Origin: Prevotellaceae bacterium
Lineage (GTDB): Bacteria > Bacteroidota > Bacteroidia > Bacteroidales > Paludibacteraceae
DNA length: 64,000 nucleotides
Direction: 5' to 3'
Assembly (NCBI GenBank): GCA_031271465.1
Contig: JAISVR010000005.1
Coordinates: forward strand, 1 to 64,000
The notes under the pieces: generated by a model
Seen by the model: only the letters and a program-made list of their open reading frames with translations
The model's database searches: none
Told to the model about the DNA's origin: nothing
Translations under genes and position numbers: made by a program
Shown here: one piece after another, positions 44,243 through 53,700 of the stretch
Numbering within the stretch: the stretch's first letter is position 1
Layout: every line of letters starts with the position of its first letter

Positions 44243-44250
44243 CAAAGGTA
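44243..44250 (-). promoter_or_regulatory. -7 element of the purD promoter
   Basis: Minus-strand TACCTTTG 29 bases before the start; TTTG is 15 bases upstream, shorter than the 19-base norm. Confidence 0.5.
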
Positions 44251-44293
44251 ATGAAAAAACAATCACAAAAGGGATATTTATTTTTTAAAAAAC

Positions 44294-44324
44294 TTTGGTA
44301 GATAAAAATGAATATCTATCTTTG
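44294..44324 (+). promoter_or_regulatory. rpsU promoter (TTTG-N19-TATCTTTG)
   Basis: TTTG at 44294-44297 and TATCTTTG at 44317-44324 with exactly 19 bases between; the start follows 57 bases later. Confidence 0.8.
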
Positions 44325-44381
44325 CAGCCCGAATTTTTATAAAACAGTAATTTATTTAAACAAAAATAACAGGTATTAATC

Positions 44382-44573
44382 ATGATTGTAGTTCCCGTAA
44401 AAGAAGGCGAAAACATCGAAAAAGCGTTGAAGAAATTCAAGAGAAAATTTGAAAAAACAGGTGTAGTAAAAGAACTTCGCCGTCGTCAATGTTTTGATAA
44501 GCCATCGGTGGTTAACCGCGAGGCAAAGATGCACGCTATTTATGTACAGCAATTGCAACGCACTGCTGAATAA
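44382..44573 (+). CDS. rpsU: 30S ribosomal protein S21
   Basis: 63 residues. MIVVPVKEGENIEKALKKFK, RRQCFDKPSVVNREAKM and the rest fit S21, a small-subunit protein close to the anti-Shine-Dalgarno end of 16S rRNA. No Shine-Dalgarno is visible before it (ACAGGTATTAATC), so the strong-SD autoregulation described for rpsU in some Flavobacteria is not apparent here. Followed by a hairpin and xerC. Confidence 0.95.
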   Translation: MIVVPVKEGENIEKALKKFKRKFEKTGVVKELRRRQCFDKPSVVNREAKMHAIYVQQLQRTAE

Positions 44574-44579
44574 TTAAAA

Positions 44580-44609
44580 AAAGAACTTTTTTCCATACGA
44601 AAGTTCTTT
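44580..44609 (+). terminator. Hairpin after rpsU
   Basis: AAAGAACTTT (44580-44589) pairs with AAAGTTCTTT (44600-44609), then CTTCG; weak T-run, so it may slow rather than stop transcription toward xerC. Confidence 0.6.
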
Positions 44610-44638
44610 CTTCGTGCAGTACAATTTCTTGACACATT

Positions 44639-45523
44639 ATGATAGTCGAAAAATTTCTGCAATATTTACAGTATGAGAAAAATTATTCCTCTCATACTGT
44701 TTTGTCGTATAAAAATGATTTAGAGCAATTTCGAATCTTTTTAGAGAGTCGTTATGAAGAGCTAAGCCTTGTGCAAACAAGCAGCAATCACATTAGAGAA
44801 TGGATTGTAGAATTGATGGAAAATGGTTTGACAGCTCGTTCGGTGAACCGGAAAATTTCATCGTTGAAATCTTTTTTTAAATTTTTGGTACAAGAAAAAT
44901 GTATTAAGACCAACCCGATTAAAAATTTGATCGTACCTAAAATGAAAAAAGCTTTACCGGCTTTCTTTAAAGAAAAAGAAGTAAATAAAGCAGTATCGGA
45001 GTTGATAACAGGTAATGCTTTCGAGCAGCAGCGCGATCGACTCATTATCGAATTGCTTTTTGAAACCGGATTGCGAGTATCGGAGTTGGTGAATATTAAT
45101 GATTCTGACATCGATTTCCATAAAGAAAGTTTGCGAGTAATAGGAAAACGCAATAAAGAGCGGATAATTCCGATTGGCGAAAAAATGCTGTTGTTGCTAT
45201 CCAATTATATCGATTGTCGCAATCGTGAAATTCCGAGAGAAAATTCGCGTTTGTTTGTTCGAGCCGATGGCAAGGAGTTGTATGTAAAGTTAGTATACAA
45301 TGTAGTGCGAAATAATATGTCGCAAGTAAGTTCGCTAAGCAAAACAAGCCCTCATGTGTTGCGACATACATTTGCTTCCAGTTTATTGAACAATGGAGCC
45401 GATTTGAATGCTGTAAAAGAATTGCTTGGACATAGTAACTTGGCTGCCACAGAAATTTATACGCACACATCATTTGAGCAATTAAGAGAAATTTATAAAC
45501 ATGCTCATCCACGAGCACATTAA
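44639..45523 (+). CDS. Tyrosine recombinase XerC/XerD type
   Basis: 294 residues. N-terminal SAM-like core-binding domain (EKFLQYLQYEKNYSSHTVLS) and the C-terminal catalytic domain with the Arg of ETGLRVSELV, HVLRHTFASSLLNNGADLNA (His-x-x-Arg), and the Tyr of HSNLAATEIYTHTS. It resolves chromosome dimers at dif. Placement between rpsU and hpf is standard for the order; it is a housekeeping, not a mobile, enzyme. C versus D cannot be decided here. Confidence 0.88.
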   Translation: MIVEKFLQYLQYEKNYSSHTVLSYKNDLEQFRIFLESRYEELSLVQTSSNHIREWIVELMENGLTARSVNRKISSLKSFFKFLVQEKCIKTNPIKNLIVPKMKKALPAFFKEKEVNKAVSELITGNAFEQQRDRLIIELLFETGLRVSELVNINDSDIDFHKESLRVIGKRNKERIIPIGEKMLLLLSNYIDCRNREIPRENSRLFVRADGKELYVKLVYNVVRNNMSQVSSLSKTSPHVLRHTFASSLLNNGADLNAVKELLGHSNLAATEIYTHTSFEQLREIYKHAHPRAH

Positions 45524-45531
45524 AATAATAT

Positions 45532-45538
45532 AAGGAGG
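45532..45538 (+). promoter_or_regulatory. Unusually strong Shine-Dalgarno before hpf
   Basis: AAGGAGG followed by 7 bases and ATG. It is near-ideal, yet most genes in this window lack any SD, as is usual in Bacteroidota. Confidence 0.7.
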
Positions 45539-45545
45539 AAAAATT

Positions 45546-45845
45546 ATGGACATAAAAATTCATGCAATTCACTTCGACATTTCGAGCCAGTTGGAAGCAC
45601 ATGCTAATAAAAAAGTGGTAAAATTGGCAAAATTGAGCGACGACATTTTAAGTGTTGATGTATTTCTCAAAGTAGTGAAACCCGAATCGGCAGTCAACAA
45701 AGAAGCCGAAATCAAGGTGAAAGTTCCAAACACAGAGTTTTTTGCTGCTAAAGTAACTAACTCGTTTGAAGAAAGTATCGATTCTGCTATTGAAGCTATC
45801 GAGAAGCAAATTGTCAAGTTTAAAGAAAAATTGCGCTCGAAATAA
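45546..45845 (+). CDS. hpf: Ribosome hibernation promoting factor (short form)
   Basis: 99 residues. MDIKIHAIHFDISSQLEAHA, KLAKLSDDILSVDVFLKVV and SFEESIDSAIEAIEKQIVKF fit the short HPF/RaiA family that binds the 30S decoding centre and stops translation in starvation. It is translated from a strong SD, which could allow initiation when other messages are weak. xerC ends 22 bases upstream; the tRNA-tuf promoter is just downstream. Confidence 0.9.
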   Translation: MDIKIHAIHFDISSQLEAHANKKVVKLAKLSDDILSVDVFLKVVKPESAVNKEAEIKVKVPNTEFFAAKVTNSFEESIDSAIEAIEKQIVKFKEKLRSK

Positions 45846-45861
45846 AAAAATGATTATTTTT

Positions 45862-45892
45862 TTTGCAATTAAAAATTAATAGTCTATCTTTG
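45862..45892 (+). promoter_or_regulatory. Promoter of the tRNA-tuf operon
   Basis: TTTG at 45862-45865 and TATCTTTG at 45885-45892, 19 bases apart. Confidence 0.8.
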
Positions 45893-45967
45893 CAACCCGT
45901 TTTAGCAGAGTAGTGTTAAAACGGTTTTTAATGCGCTCTTATAAATATTGCTTTTTAAAGCATTTAA

Positions 45968-46041
45968 GCCTCTTTAGCTCAGTTGGCCAGAGCACGTGAT
46001 TTGTAATCTCGGGGTCGTTGGTTCGAATCCGACAAGAGGCT
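45968..46041 (+). tRNA. tRNA-Thr (TGT)
   Basis: Acceptor GCCTCTT pairs with AAGAGGC; the anticodon loop TTTGTAA gives TGT; TTCGAATCC is the T-arm. The anticodon stem CGTGA/TCTCG contains a T-T mismatch. CCA is not encoded. Confidence 0.93.
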
Positions 46042-46045
46042 CAAA

Positions 46046-46131
46046 GGGTAGTTACCAGAGTGGCCAAATGGGGCAGACTGTAAATCTGCTGGCTTACGCC
46101 TTCGGTGGTTCGAATCCATCACTACCCACCA
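46046..46131 (+). tRNA. tRNA-Tyr (GTA)
   Basis: Acceptor GGGTAGT pairs with ACTACCC, long variable arm typical of tyrosine tRNA, anticodon loop with GTA (CTGTAAA), and an encoded CCA (46129-46131), unlike its neighbours. Confidence 0.93.
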
Positions 46132-46175
46132 CTTGACGAAAAGTGAGAAATGAAATTCAGTTTTCGGTTATTTTT

Positions 46176-46248
46176 GCGGAAGTAGCTCAGTTGATAGAGC
46201 ATCAGCCTTCCAAGCTGAGGGTCGCGGGTTTGAGCCCCGTCTTCCGCT
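46176..46248 (+). tRNA. tRNA-Gly (TCC)
   Basis: Acceptor GCGGAAG pairs with CTTCCGC; loop CTTCCAA gives TCC; discriminator T as expected for glycine; CCA not encoded. Confidence 0.93.
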
Positions 46249-46265
46249 CATTTTTTTTGAATAAT

Positions 46266-46337
<72 letters not shown>

Positions 46338-46394
46338 CAGCAAAAGGGATTTTTTAAGAAACACATAATTTAAAACTAATAAACAATTTTCGTT

Positions 46395-47582
46395 ATGGCA
46401 AAAGAACATTTTGACAGGTCGAAACCCCATGTTAACATCGGTACAATTGGACATGTTGACCATGGTAAGACTACTTTGACCGCTGCTATCACAACTGTGT
46501 TGGCAAAAAGAGGTCTTTCCGAAATGCGTTCGTTCGATTCTATCGACAATGCTCCGGAAGAAAAAGAGCGTGGTATTACAATCAATACTTCGCATGTTGA
46601 GTATCAAACCGCTAACCGCCACTATGCGCATGTTGACTGTCCAGGTCACGCCGACTATGTGAAAAACATGGTTACCGGTGCTGCTCAGATGGACGGTGCT
46701 ATCATCGTAGTTGCTGCGACTGATGGTCCTATGCCACAAACTCGTGAGCATATCCTTTTAGCTCGTCAGGTAAATGTACCTCGTATCGTTGTGTTCATGA
46801 ACAAATGCGATATGGTTGACGATGCTGAAATGCTTGACTTGGTAGAAATGGAAATGCGTGAACTTCTTTCATTCTATGAATTCGATGGTGATAATACTCC
46901 AGTAATTCGCGGTTCTGCACTTGGTGCGTTGAACGGTGTTTCCGAGTGGGAAGATAAAGTAATGGAATTAATGGACGCTGTTGATACATGGATTCCACTT
47001 CCTCCACGCGAAATTGATAAACCATTCTTGATGCCTGTTGAAGATGTATTCTCTATCACAGGTCGTGGAACAGTTGCTACAGGTCGTATCGAAACAGGTA
47101 TCATCAAAACCAGTGAAGAAGTTCAAATTATTGGTTTAGGAGCTGAAGCTAAAAAATCGGTTGTTACCGGTGTGGAAATGTTCCGCAAAATTCTTGACGA
47201 AGGTCAAGCCGGCGATAATGTTGGTCTTTTGCTTCGCGGTATTGATAAAGACGAAATCAAACGCGGTATGGTTATCTGCCATCCGGGTAAAATTACCCCT
47301 CACACTAAATTCAAAGCTGAGGTGTATATCTTGAAAAAAGAAGAAGGTGGTCGTCATACTCCATTCCACAATAAATATCGTCCGCAATTCTACATCCGTA
47401 CATTGGATGTAACCGGTGAAATCACTCTTCCGGAAGGAACAGAAATGGTAATGCCGGGCGATAACTTGACAATCAATGTTGAATTGATTTACCCAGTAGC
47501 ATGTAATGTAGGTCTTCGCTTCGCTATCCGCGAAGGTGGTCGTACGGTAGGTGCGGGTCAGATTACCGAAATTGTCGAGTAA
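46395..47582 (+). CDS. tuf: Translation elongation factor Tu
   Basis: 395 residues. G1 [15 protein letters not shown], switch-1 [12 protein letters not shown]3 [13 protein letters not shown]4 NKCDMVDD, then domains 2 and 3 with the usual C-terminal [13 protein letters not shown]. Delivers aminoacyl-tRNAs to the ribosome. Co-transcribed with four upstream tRNAs. Codon use is strongly biased to frequent codons, as expected for high expression. Confidence 0.97.
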   Translation: MAKEHFDRSKPHVNIGTIGHVDHGKTTLTAAITTVLAKRGLSEMRSFDSIDNAPEEKERGITINTSHVEYQTANRHYAHVDCPGHADYVKNMVTGAAQMDGAIIVVAATDGPMPQTREHILLARQVNVPRIVVFMNKCDMVDDAEMLDLVEMEMRELLSFYEFDGDNTPVIRGSALGALNGVSEWEDKVMELMDAVDTWIPLPPREIDKPFLMPVEDVFSITGRGTVATGRIETGIIKTSEEVQIIGLGAEAKKSVVTGVEMFRKILDEGQAGDNVGLLLRGIDKDEIKRGMVICHPGKITPHTKFKAEVYILKKEEGGRHTPFHNKYRPQFYIRTLDVTGEITLPEGTEMVMPGDNLTINVELIYPVACNVGLRFAIREGGRTVGAGQITEIVE

Positions 47583-47598
47583 TAACTAAGTAAGAAGT

Positions 47599-47640
47599 TG
47601 AGAATGAAAATTGAGAGCGATTTCAATTTTCATTCTCAAT
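47599..47640 (+). terminator. Perfect 17-bp inverted repeat after tuf
   Basis: TTGAGAATGAAAATTGA (47599-47615) and its exact complement (47624-47640) around an 8-base loop. No T-run follows, so it may be a processing site or RNA stabiliser rather than a classical terminator. tRNA-Trp begins 6 bases later. Confidence 0.6.
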
Positions 47641-47645
47641 AATAT

Positions 47646-47718
47646 ACGGGTGTAGCTCAGTTGGTAGAGCATCGGTCTCCAAAACCGAGTGTCGTGCGTT
47701 CGAGTCGTACCTCCCGTG
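47646..47718 (+). tRNA. tRNA-Trp (CCA)
   Basis: Acceptor ACGGGTG / CTCCCGT with one T-T mismatch as in other Bacteroidota Trp tRNAs, anticodon loop CTCCAAA giving CCA, G discriminator. Between tuf and secE, the usual place. Confidence 0.92.
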
Positions 47719-47736
47719 CAAAAATCGAAATTCGAG

Positions 47737-47931
47737 ATGAAGAAAATTATTAACTATATCAAAGAGGCTTATTCAGAGCTTGCCCATAAGGTTTCTTGGC
47801 CTACCCGTCAGGAACTGATGAACAGTGCAGTTGTTGTCTTAGTTGCTTCCCTAATTATCGCAATTGTTGTTTGGGTTATGGACTTGGGCTTTGAGAATTT
47901 GATGACCTTAATTTACAACAAGGTACTCTAA
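47737..47931 (+). CDS. secE: Preprotein translocase subunit SecE
   Basis: 64 residues from ATG 47737; the frame upstream to 47689 overlaps the tRNA. One membrane helix (about 30-50) preceded by YIKEAYSELAHKVSWPTRQE, the SecE signature. Part of SecYEG in the inner membrane. nusG follows after 21 bases. Confidence 0.93.
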   Translation: MKKIINYIKEAYSELAHKVSWPTRQELMNSAVVVLVASLIIAIVVWVMDLGFENLMTLIYNKVL

Positions 47932-47952
47932 TAGAGGGAGGTAGAAAAAACT

Positions 47953-48504
47953 ATGTCGGAAACAGCAAAGAAGTGGTATGTACTTCGCGCCATTAGTGGC
48001 AAAGAGAGCAAGGTAAAAGAGTATATTGAGGCAGAAATGCGTAACTCCGATCTTGGTCAATATGTTTCTCAAGTATTGATACCAACCGAAAAGGTGTACC
48101 AGATACGCAACGGGAAAAAAATTACGAAAGAACGCAGTTATCTTCCCGGTTATGTGTTGATTGAGGCTACTCTTGTAGGTGAAATTCCCCATCGTTTGAG
48201 AAATGTTCCTAATGTGATGGATTTTTTGGGAGCGAATAAAAATTCGAAAGAACCAATACCCCTCCGTCAATCAGAAGTCAATCGAATTTTAGGTTCGGTT
48301 GATGAACTTCAAGAAACAGATGAAGATTTCGCGACTCCTTATTTTGTCAATGAAAATGTAAAAGTGATCGTAGGTCCTTTTTCAGGTTTTAGCGGCGTTA
48401 TTGAGGAAGTTAACAACGAGAAGAAAAAGCTGAAAGTTATGGTTAAAATTTTTGGGCGAAAAACCCCGCTCGAATTAGGTTTCACTCAGGTAGAAAAGGA
48501 ATAG
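47953..48504 (+). CDS. nusG: Transcription termination/antitermination protein NusG
   Basis: 183 residues. NGN domain (KKWYVLRAISGKESKVKEYI, LPGYVLIEATL) and C-terminal KOW (NVKVIVGPFSGFSGVIEEVN). Links RNA polymerase to Rho and the ribosome. A GGGAGG lies about 11 bases before the start (47936-47941), again an unusual SD-like sequence. Confidence 0.94.
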   Translation: MSETAKKWYVLRAISGKESKVKEYIEAEMRNSDLGQYVSQVLIPTEKVYQIRNGKKITKERSYLPGYVLIEATLVGEIPHRLRNVPNVMDFLGANKNSKEPIPLRQSEVNRILGSVDELQETDEDFATPYFVNENVKVIVGPFSGFSGVIEEVNNEKKKLKVMVKIFGRKTPLELGFTQVEKE

Positions 48505-48566
48505 TTTGTTGAATTTGTTACGCTCAAAAAATCCCTTTTCAAAAAAAATTACAAAAATCAATTATT

Positions 48567-49010
48567 ATGGCTAAAGAAGTTGCTGGACTTATAAAATTAC
48601 AGATTAAGGGCGGTGCTGCAAACCCATCGCCTCCGGTAGGACCTGCATTAGGTTCCAAGGGTATTAATATCATGGAGTTTTGCAAGCAATTTAATGCCAG
48701 GACTCAGGATAAAGCAGGTAAAGTATTGCCTGTTGTTATCACTTATTATGCCGACAAGTCGTTTGATTTTATTGTAAAAACTCCTCCTGTTGCAATCCAG
48801 TTGATGGAAGTTGCAAAACTCAAAGGAGGTAGTGCAGAGCCTAACCGTAAAAAAGTAGCGGAAGTTACTTGGGAACAGGTGAAGGCTATTGCAGAAGATA
48901 AAATGACAGACTTGAACTGTTTCAGTGCCGAGGCGGCAATGAAAATGGTGGCAGGTACAGCGAGAAGTATGGGTATTGCTGTTAAAGGCACATTTCCCGG
49001 AATTAATTAA
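48567..49010 (+). CDS. rplK: 50S ribosomal protein L11
   Basis: 147 residues; [20 protein letters not shown], the [15 protein letters not shown] loop and [12 protein letters not shown] end. Binds 23S rRNA at the GTPase centre. 62 bases after nusG. Confidence 0.96.
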   Translation: MAKEVAGLIKLQIKGGAANPSPPVGPALGSKGINIMEFCKQFNARTQDKAGKVLPVVITYYADKSFDFIVKTPPVAIQLMEVAKLKGGSAEPNRKKVAEVTWEQVKAIAEDKMTDLNCFSAEAAMKMVAGTARSMGIAVKGTFPGIN

Positions 49011-49029
49011 TTAAACTTCAATTGAACAG

Positions 49030-49728
49030 ATGAGTAAACTTACAAAAAATCAAAAGTTAGCTTTTGCAAAAATTGAAGCAGGGAAAAGCTATTCTCTTAA
49101 AGAAGCTTCGGCGTTGGTGAAGGAAATTACTGCAACCAAATTTGATGCTTCGGTAGATGTAGATGTGCGTTTAGGAGTTGATCCTCGTAAAGCTAACCAA
49201 ATGATTCGTGGCGTAGTGTCCCTGCCCCACGGAACAGGCAAAGTGGTAAGAGTCTTAGCATTGTGTACTCCCGACTTGGAGGCAGAGGCTAAAGCAGCCG
49301 GAGCCGACTATGTTGGTCTTGATGAATACATCGAAAAAATAAAAGGAGGTTGGACCGATATTGATGTTATCATCACTCAGCCTGCTATCATGGGTAAAAT
49401 CGGAGCTTTGGGAAAAGTGCTTGGTCCTCGCGGATTGATGCCGAACCCTAAAAGCGGAACCGTAACCAATGAGATAGGCAAGGCGGTAGCAGAAGTAAAA
49501 GGCGGTAAAATCGATTTTAAAGTAGATAAATTCGGTATTGTGCATACATCAATTGGCAAGGTGTCATTTACTCCCGAGCAAATTGTAGATAATGCTAAAG
49601 AATTTATTTCCACTTTGATAAAGATGAAACCTTCTTCAGCTAAAGGTACTTATGTGAAAAGCATCTATCTTTCGAGTACTATGAGTCCGGGTATTAAAAT
49701 TGACCCCAAAACGGTAGAAGAAATTTAA
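49030..49728 (+). CDS. rplA: 50S ribosomal protein L1
   Basis: 232 residues; [55 protein letters not shown], and [18 protein letters not shown]. Binds 23S rRNA at the L1 stalk and commonly represses its own operon. 19 bases after rplK. Confidence 0.96.
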   Translation: MSKLTKNQKLAFAKIEAGKSYSLKEASALVKEITATKFDASVDVDVRLGVDPRKANQMIRGVVSLPHGTGKVVRVLALCTPDLEAEAKAAGADYVGLDEYIEKIKGGWTDIDVIITQPAIMGKIGALGKVLGPRGLMPNPKSGTVTNEIGKAVAEVKGGKIDFKVDKFGIVHTSIGKVSFTPEQIVDNAKEFISTLIKMKPSSAKGTYVKSIYLSSTMSPGIKIDPKTVEEI

Positions 49729-49740
49729 TAAATTGAACTT

Positions 49741-50256
49741 ATGAAAAAAGAAGATAAAGGCTTAATCATAGACCAAATTAAAAATACAATCGACGAATAC
49801 AGTCATTTGTATTTGGCTGATATCGGCGGTTTGGACTCTGTTCAAACGAGTGATTTACGCCGCTTATGCTACAAGAAAGATGTTAAATTGGTGGTAGTGA
49901 AAAACACCCTTCTCCGAAAAGCGTTAGAAGCATCGGAAGTAGATTATTCCCAATTGTTTGAAGTATTGAAAGGTGAAACATCCATTATGTTGTCTAACAA
50001 TGGAAATGATCCTGCAAAACTGATTAAAGAATTTTCGAAAACTAATGAAAAGCCGGTATTAAAGGCTGCTTATGTGGAAGAAAGTTTCTATATCGGTGCC
50101 AACCAGTTGGAAGTTTTGGTTAACATCAAGAGTAAAAATGAACTTATCGGCGACATTATTGGCTTATTACAGTCGCCTGCTAAGAATGTCGTATCCGCAC
50201 TCCAATCAGGAGGTAATACTATCCACGGCGTGTTAAAAACATTAGCCGAGAGATAA
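49741..50256 (+). CDS. rplJ: 50S ribosomal protein L10
   Basis: 171 residues; KGLIIDQIKNTIDEYSHLYL, KLVVVKNTLLRKALE and the C-terminal helix LLQSPAKNVVSALQSGGNTI that carries L7/L12 dimers. 12 bases after rplA. Confidence 0.95.
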   Translation: MKKEDKGLIIDQIKNTIDEYSHLYLADIGGLDSVQTSDLRRLCYKKDVKLVVVKNTLLRKALEASEVDYSQLFEVLKGETSIMLSNNGNDPAKLIKEFSKTNEKPVLKAAYVEESFYIGANQLEVLVNIKSKNELIGDIIGLLQSPAKNVVSALQSGGNTIHGVLKTLAER

Positions 50257-50305
50257 ATAATTAATAAATAAAAATAATATAAACTTACATTAAAAAATAA
50301 GTAAA

Positions 50306-50683
50306 ATGGCAGATTTGAAAGCTTTTGCAGAACAATTGGTTAACTTGACAGTTAAAGAAGTAAACGAGTTAGCTCAAATTTTGAAAGACGAATATGGTAT
50401 TGAACCAGCCGCAGCCGCAGTTGCTGTAGCAGCCGGTCCTGCAGCTGGCGGTGAAGCCGCCGCTGAAGAAAAAACCTCGTTCGATGTAATCCTTAAAGCG
50501 GCAGGTGCCAATAAATTGGCAATTGTTAAAGCCGTAAAAGAGTTGACAGGTCTTGGTTTGAAAGAAGCTAAAGACTTGGTAGACGGTGCTCCTTCGGCAA
50601 TCAAAGAAGGTGTTACCAAAGACGAAGCCGAGGCTTTGAAAAAAGCTCTTGAAGAAGGCGGAGCCGAGGTTGAGCTTAAATAA
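50306..50683 (+). CDS. rplL: 50S ribosomal protein L7/L12
   Basis: 125 residues; N-terminal dimer helices, an Ala/Gly hinge ([21 protein letters not shown]) and the C-terminal factor-binding domain [37 protein letters not shown]. Forms the stalk that recruits translation GTPases. A strong terminator follows. Confidence 0.96.
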   Translation: MADLKAFAEQLVNLTVKEVNELAQILKDEYGIEPAAAAVAVAAGPAAGGEAAAEEKTSFDVILKAAGANKLAIVKAVKELTGLGLKEAKDLVDGAPSAIKEGVTKDEAEALKKALEEGGAEVELK

Positions 50684-50706
50684 GGAATGCTCCTGAAAAG
50701 GAGTGC

Positions 50707-50744
50707 GGTTTAGAATCCCGCCGTGCGGGACTCTAAACCTTTTT
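50707..50744 (+). terminator. Terminator/attenuator between rplL and rpoB
   Basis: GGTTTAGA-A-TCCCGC, loop CGT, GCGGGA-C-TCTAAACC, then TTTTT. Fourteen base pairs with one A-C mismatch. It should reduce transcription into rpoB, as partial termination does at this site in other bacteria. Confidence 0.85.
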
Positions 50745-50772
50745 ATGTATTAATCAACTAAGTTCCAATTAA

Positions 50773-50780
50773 TATCTTTG
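50773..50780 (+). promoter_or_regulatory. -7 element just before rpoB
   Basis: TATCTTTG ends 4 bases before the rpoB start codon. A transcript begun here would be leaderless or nearly so. No TTTG at 19 bases upstream. Confidence 0.5.
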
Positions 50781-50784
50781 ACAA

Positions 50785-53700
50785 ATGTCTTTAATCGCTG
50801 AAAATCAAAGAATTAACTTTGCTTCAACTAAAAGTCCGCTTAAGTATCCGGATTTTCTTGAAGTTCAATTGAAATCCTTTAAGGATTTTTTCCAACTTGA
50901 TACTCCTGCCGAAAAAAGAAAAAATGAAGGCTTGTATAAAGTATTTGCTGAAAACTTTCCAATAGCAGATACTCGTAATAACTTTATACTCGAGTTTCTC
51001 GACTATTATGTAGATCCGCCTCGTTACACAATCGAAGAGTGTATAGCGCGTGGGTTGACTTATAGTGTACCGTTAAAAGCGAAACTCAAATTGTATTGTA
51101 CCGACCCTGAACACGAAGATTTCGATACCGTGATTCAGGATGTGTATCTTGGTCCGATTCCTTATATGACGGCTAAGGGTACTTTTGTCATTAATGGTGC
51201 CGAGCGTGTGGTTGTATCGCAATTGCATCGTTCGCCCGGTGTGTTTTTCGGACAAAGTGTACATGCTAACGGTACCAAATTATATTCTGCGCGAATTATT
51301 CCTTTCAAAGGTTCGTGGATAGAGTTTGCAACAGACATCAACAATGTGATGTATGCGTATATTGATCGCAAGAAGAAATTGCCGGTTACTACGCTTCTGC
51401 GCGCTATCGGCTTTGAAAGTGATAGAGATATTCTTGAAATTTTTGGTCTTGCCGAGGAATTCAAGGTAAATAAGACCAATTTGAAGAAAGCAGTTGGTCG
51501 CAAACTTGCTGCTCGTGTACTTAAAACATGGGTAGAAGATTTCGTAGATGAAGATACCGGTGAGGTAACAACTATCGAGCGAAACGAAATTATTATCGAC
51601 CGGGAAACCGTTATCGAAAATGATCATCTCGACGAAATTCTCGACTCGGGTACGCAAGCTATTTTATTGCATAAAGAAGATCAGAATCTGAACGACTTTG
51701 CAATAATTTATAATACGCTGCAAAAAGACCCAAGTAACTCGGAGAAAGAAGCTGTGTTGTACATCTATCGTCAGTTGCGAAACGCAGAACCTGCCGACGA
51801 TGCAACAGCTCGTGAGGTTATCAATAGTTTGTTTTTCTCTGAAAAACGCTACGATTTGGGTGATGTGGGTCGCTATCGAATTAACAAAAAGCTCAATCTT
51901 GCAACCGAGATAGATGTGCGGGTATTGACTAAGGAAGATATTATTGAGATAATCAAATATCTGATTCAACTTATCAACTCGAAAGCCGATGTGGATGATA
52001 TTGACCACCTTAGTAACCGTCGTGTGCGTACGGTTGGCGAACAATTGAACAACCAATTTGGTGTAGGATTGGCGCGTATGGCTCGTACTATTCGTGAGCG
52101 TATGAATGTGCGCGATAACGAAGTATTTACGCCGATTGACTTGATTAATGCGAAAACTATTTCGTCGGTAATCAATTCGTTTTTTGGTACCAATGCCTTG
52201 TCGCAATTTATGGACCAAACCAATCCGTTGGCTGAAATTACTCACAAACGCCGTATGTCGGCACTTGGTCCCGGTGGTCTTTCGCGTGAGCGTGCAGGTT
52301 TCGAAGTTCGAGATGTACACTATACACACTACGGTCGCCTTTGTCCGATTGAAACACCGGAAGGTCCGAACATTGGTTTGATTTCGTCGCTTTGCGTATA
52401 TGCTAAAATCAATGAACTCGGATTTATCGAAACTCCTTACCGCAAGGTGGAGAATTCTAAGGTAGATGTTTCTGAAGCTGGAATTGTCTATATCACTGCC
52501 GAAGAAGAAGAAGGTAAAATTATAGCACAAGGTAATGCACCGCTTAATGATAATGGTACTTTTGTAAACAACCGTGTAAAATCGCGCATGGAAGCAGATT
52601 TTCCTGTTGTTGCACCCTCAGAAGTTCAGTTGATGGATGTGTCGCCGACTCAGATTGCTTCTATCGCCGCTTCGTTGATCCCATTTTTGGAACATGACGA
52701 TGCTAACCGTGCTCTCATGGGTTCGAACATGATGCGCCAGGCAGTACCTTTATTGCGTTGTGAAGCTCCAATTGTGGGTACCGGCATTGAAGGTCAGCTC
52801 GTGGAAGATTCGCGCACACAGATTACTGCTGAAAAACAAGGCGTGATAGAATTTGTCGATGCAACTTGTATCAAAGTTCGTTATGAGAGAAGCGAAGACG
52901 AAGAATTTGTAAGTTTTGAATCAAACCTTGTTACTTATAACTTGCCAAAATTCCAAAAAACAAATCAAAGTACAACAATCGACCTTCGTCCAATTGTGAA
53001 GCGTGGCGATAAAGTTATGCCCGGACAAATACTCACTGAGGGTTATTCGACCGAAAAAGGCGAACTGGCTATCGGTAAAAATTTGCTTGTAGCATTCATG
53101 CCTTGGAAAGGTTACAACTTTGAAGATGCTATTGTAATTAATGAGCGTGTGGTAAAAGACGATGTGTTCACTTCTGTGCATGTTGATGAATACGCTCTTG
53201 AGGTGCGAGAAACCAAGCGTGGTATGGAAGAATTAACTTCCGATATTCCGAATGTAAGTGAGGAAGCAACCAAAGATTTGGACGAAAACGGTATTATTCG
53301 TATAGGTGCCCATGTGTTGCCCGGTGATATTTTGATAGGTAAAATTACTCCGAAAGGAGAATCAGACCCATCGCCCGAAGAAAAACTGCTTCGTGCCATT
53401 TTCGGCGACAAAGCCGGCGATGTGAAAGATGCATCATTAAAAGCAACGCCTTCGCTTTCGGGTGTAATTATTGGTAAAAGTTTATACTCCAAGGCTATCA
53501 AAAATCGTAAATCGAAATTACTTGATAAAGCTGCTTTGCCAAAATTAGACGAAGAATTTGATACCGAAGTAGCAAACTTGAAAGCGATGTTGATAGACAA
53601 ATTAATAGCACTTACCAAGGATAAAACTTCGCAGGGAGTAAAAGATTATTTGGGTAATGAAATCATCGCGAAAGGAGCGAAATTCACCCAGAAATCTTTA

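Noticed and set aside
44360..44381. Strong SD that would allow S21 autoregulation of rpsU
   Set aside because: Only a short AGG is present before the start, unlike the extended SD reported for some Flavobacteria.
44639..45523. Integrase of a mobile element
   Set aside because: The XerC/D-type gene sits in the conserved rpsU-hpf-tuf neighbourhood with no attachment repeats; it is housekeeping.
45968..46041. tRNA-Thr pseudogene because of the T-T mismatch in the anticodon stem
   Set aside because: All other arms and the anticodon loop are regular and the gene is in a conserved cluster; one mismatch is tolerable.
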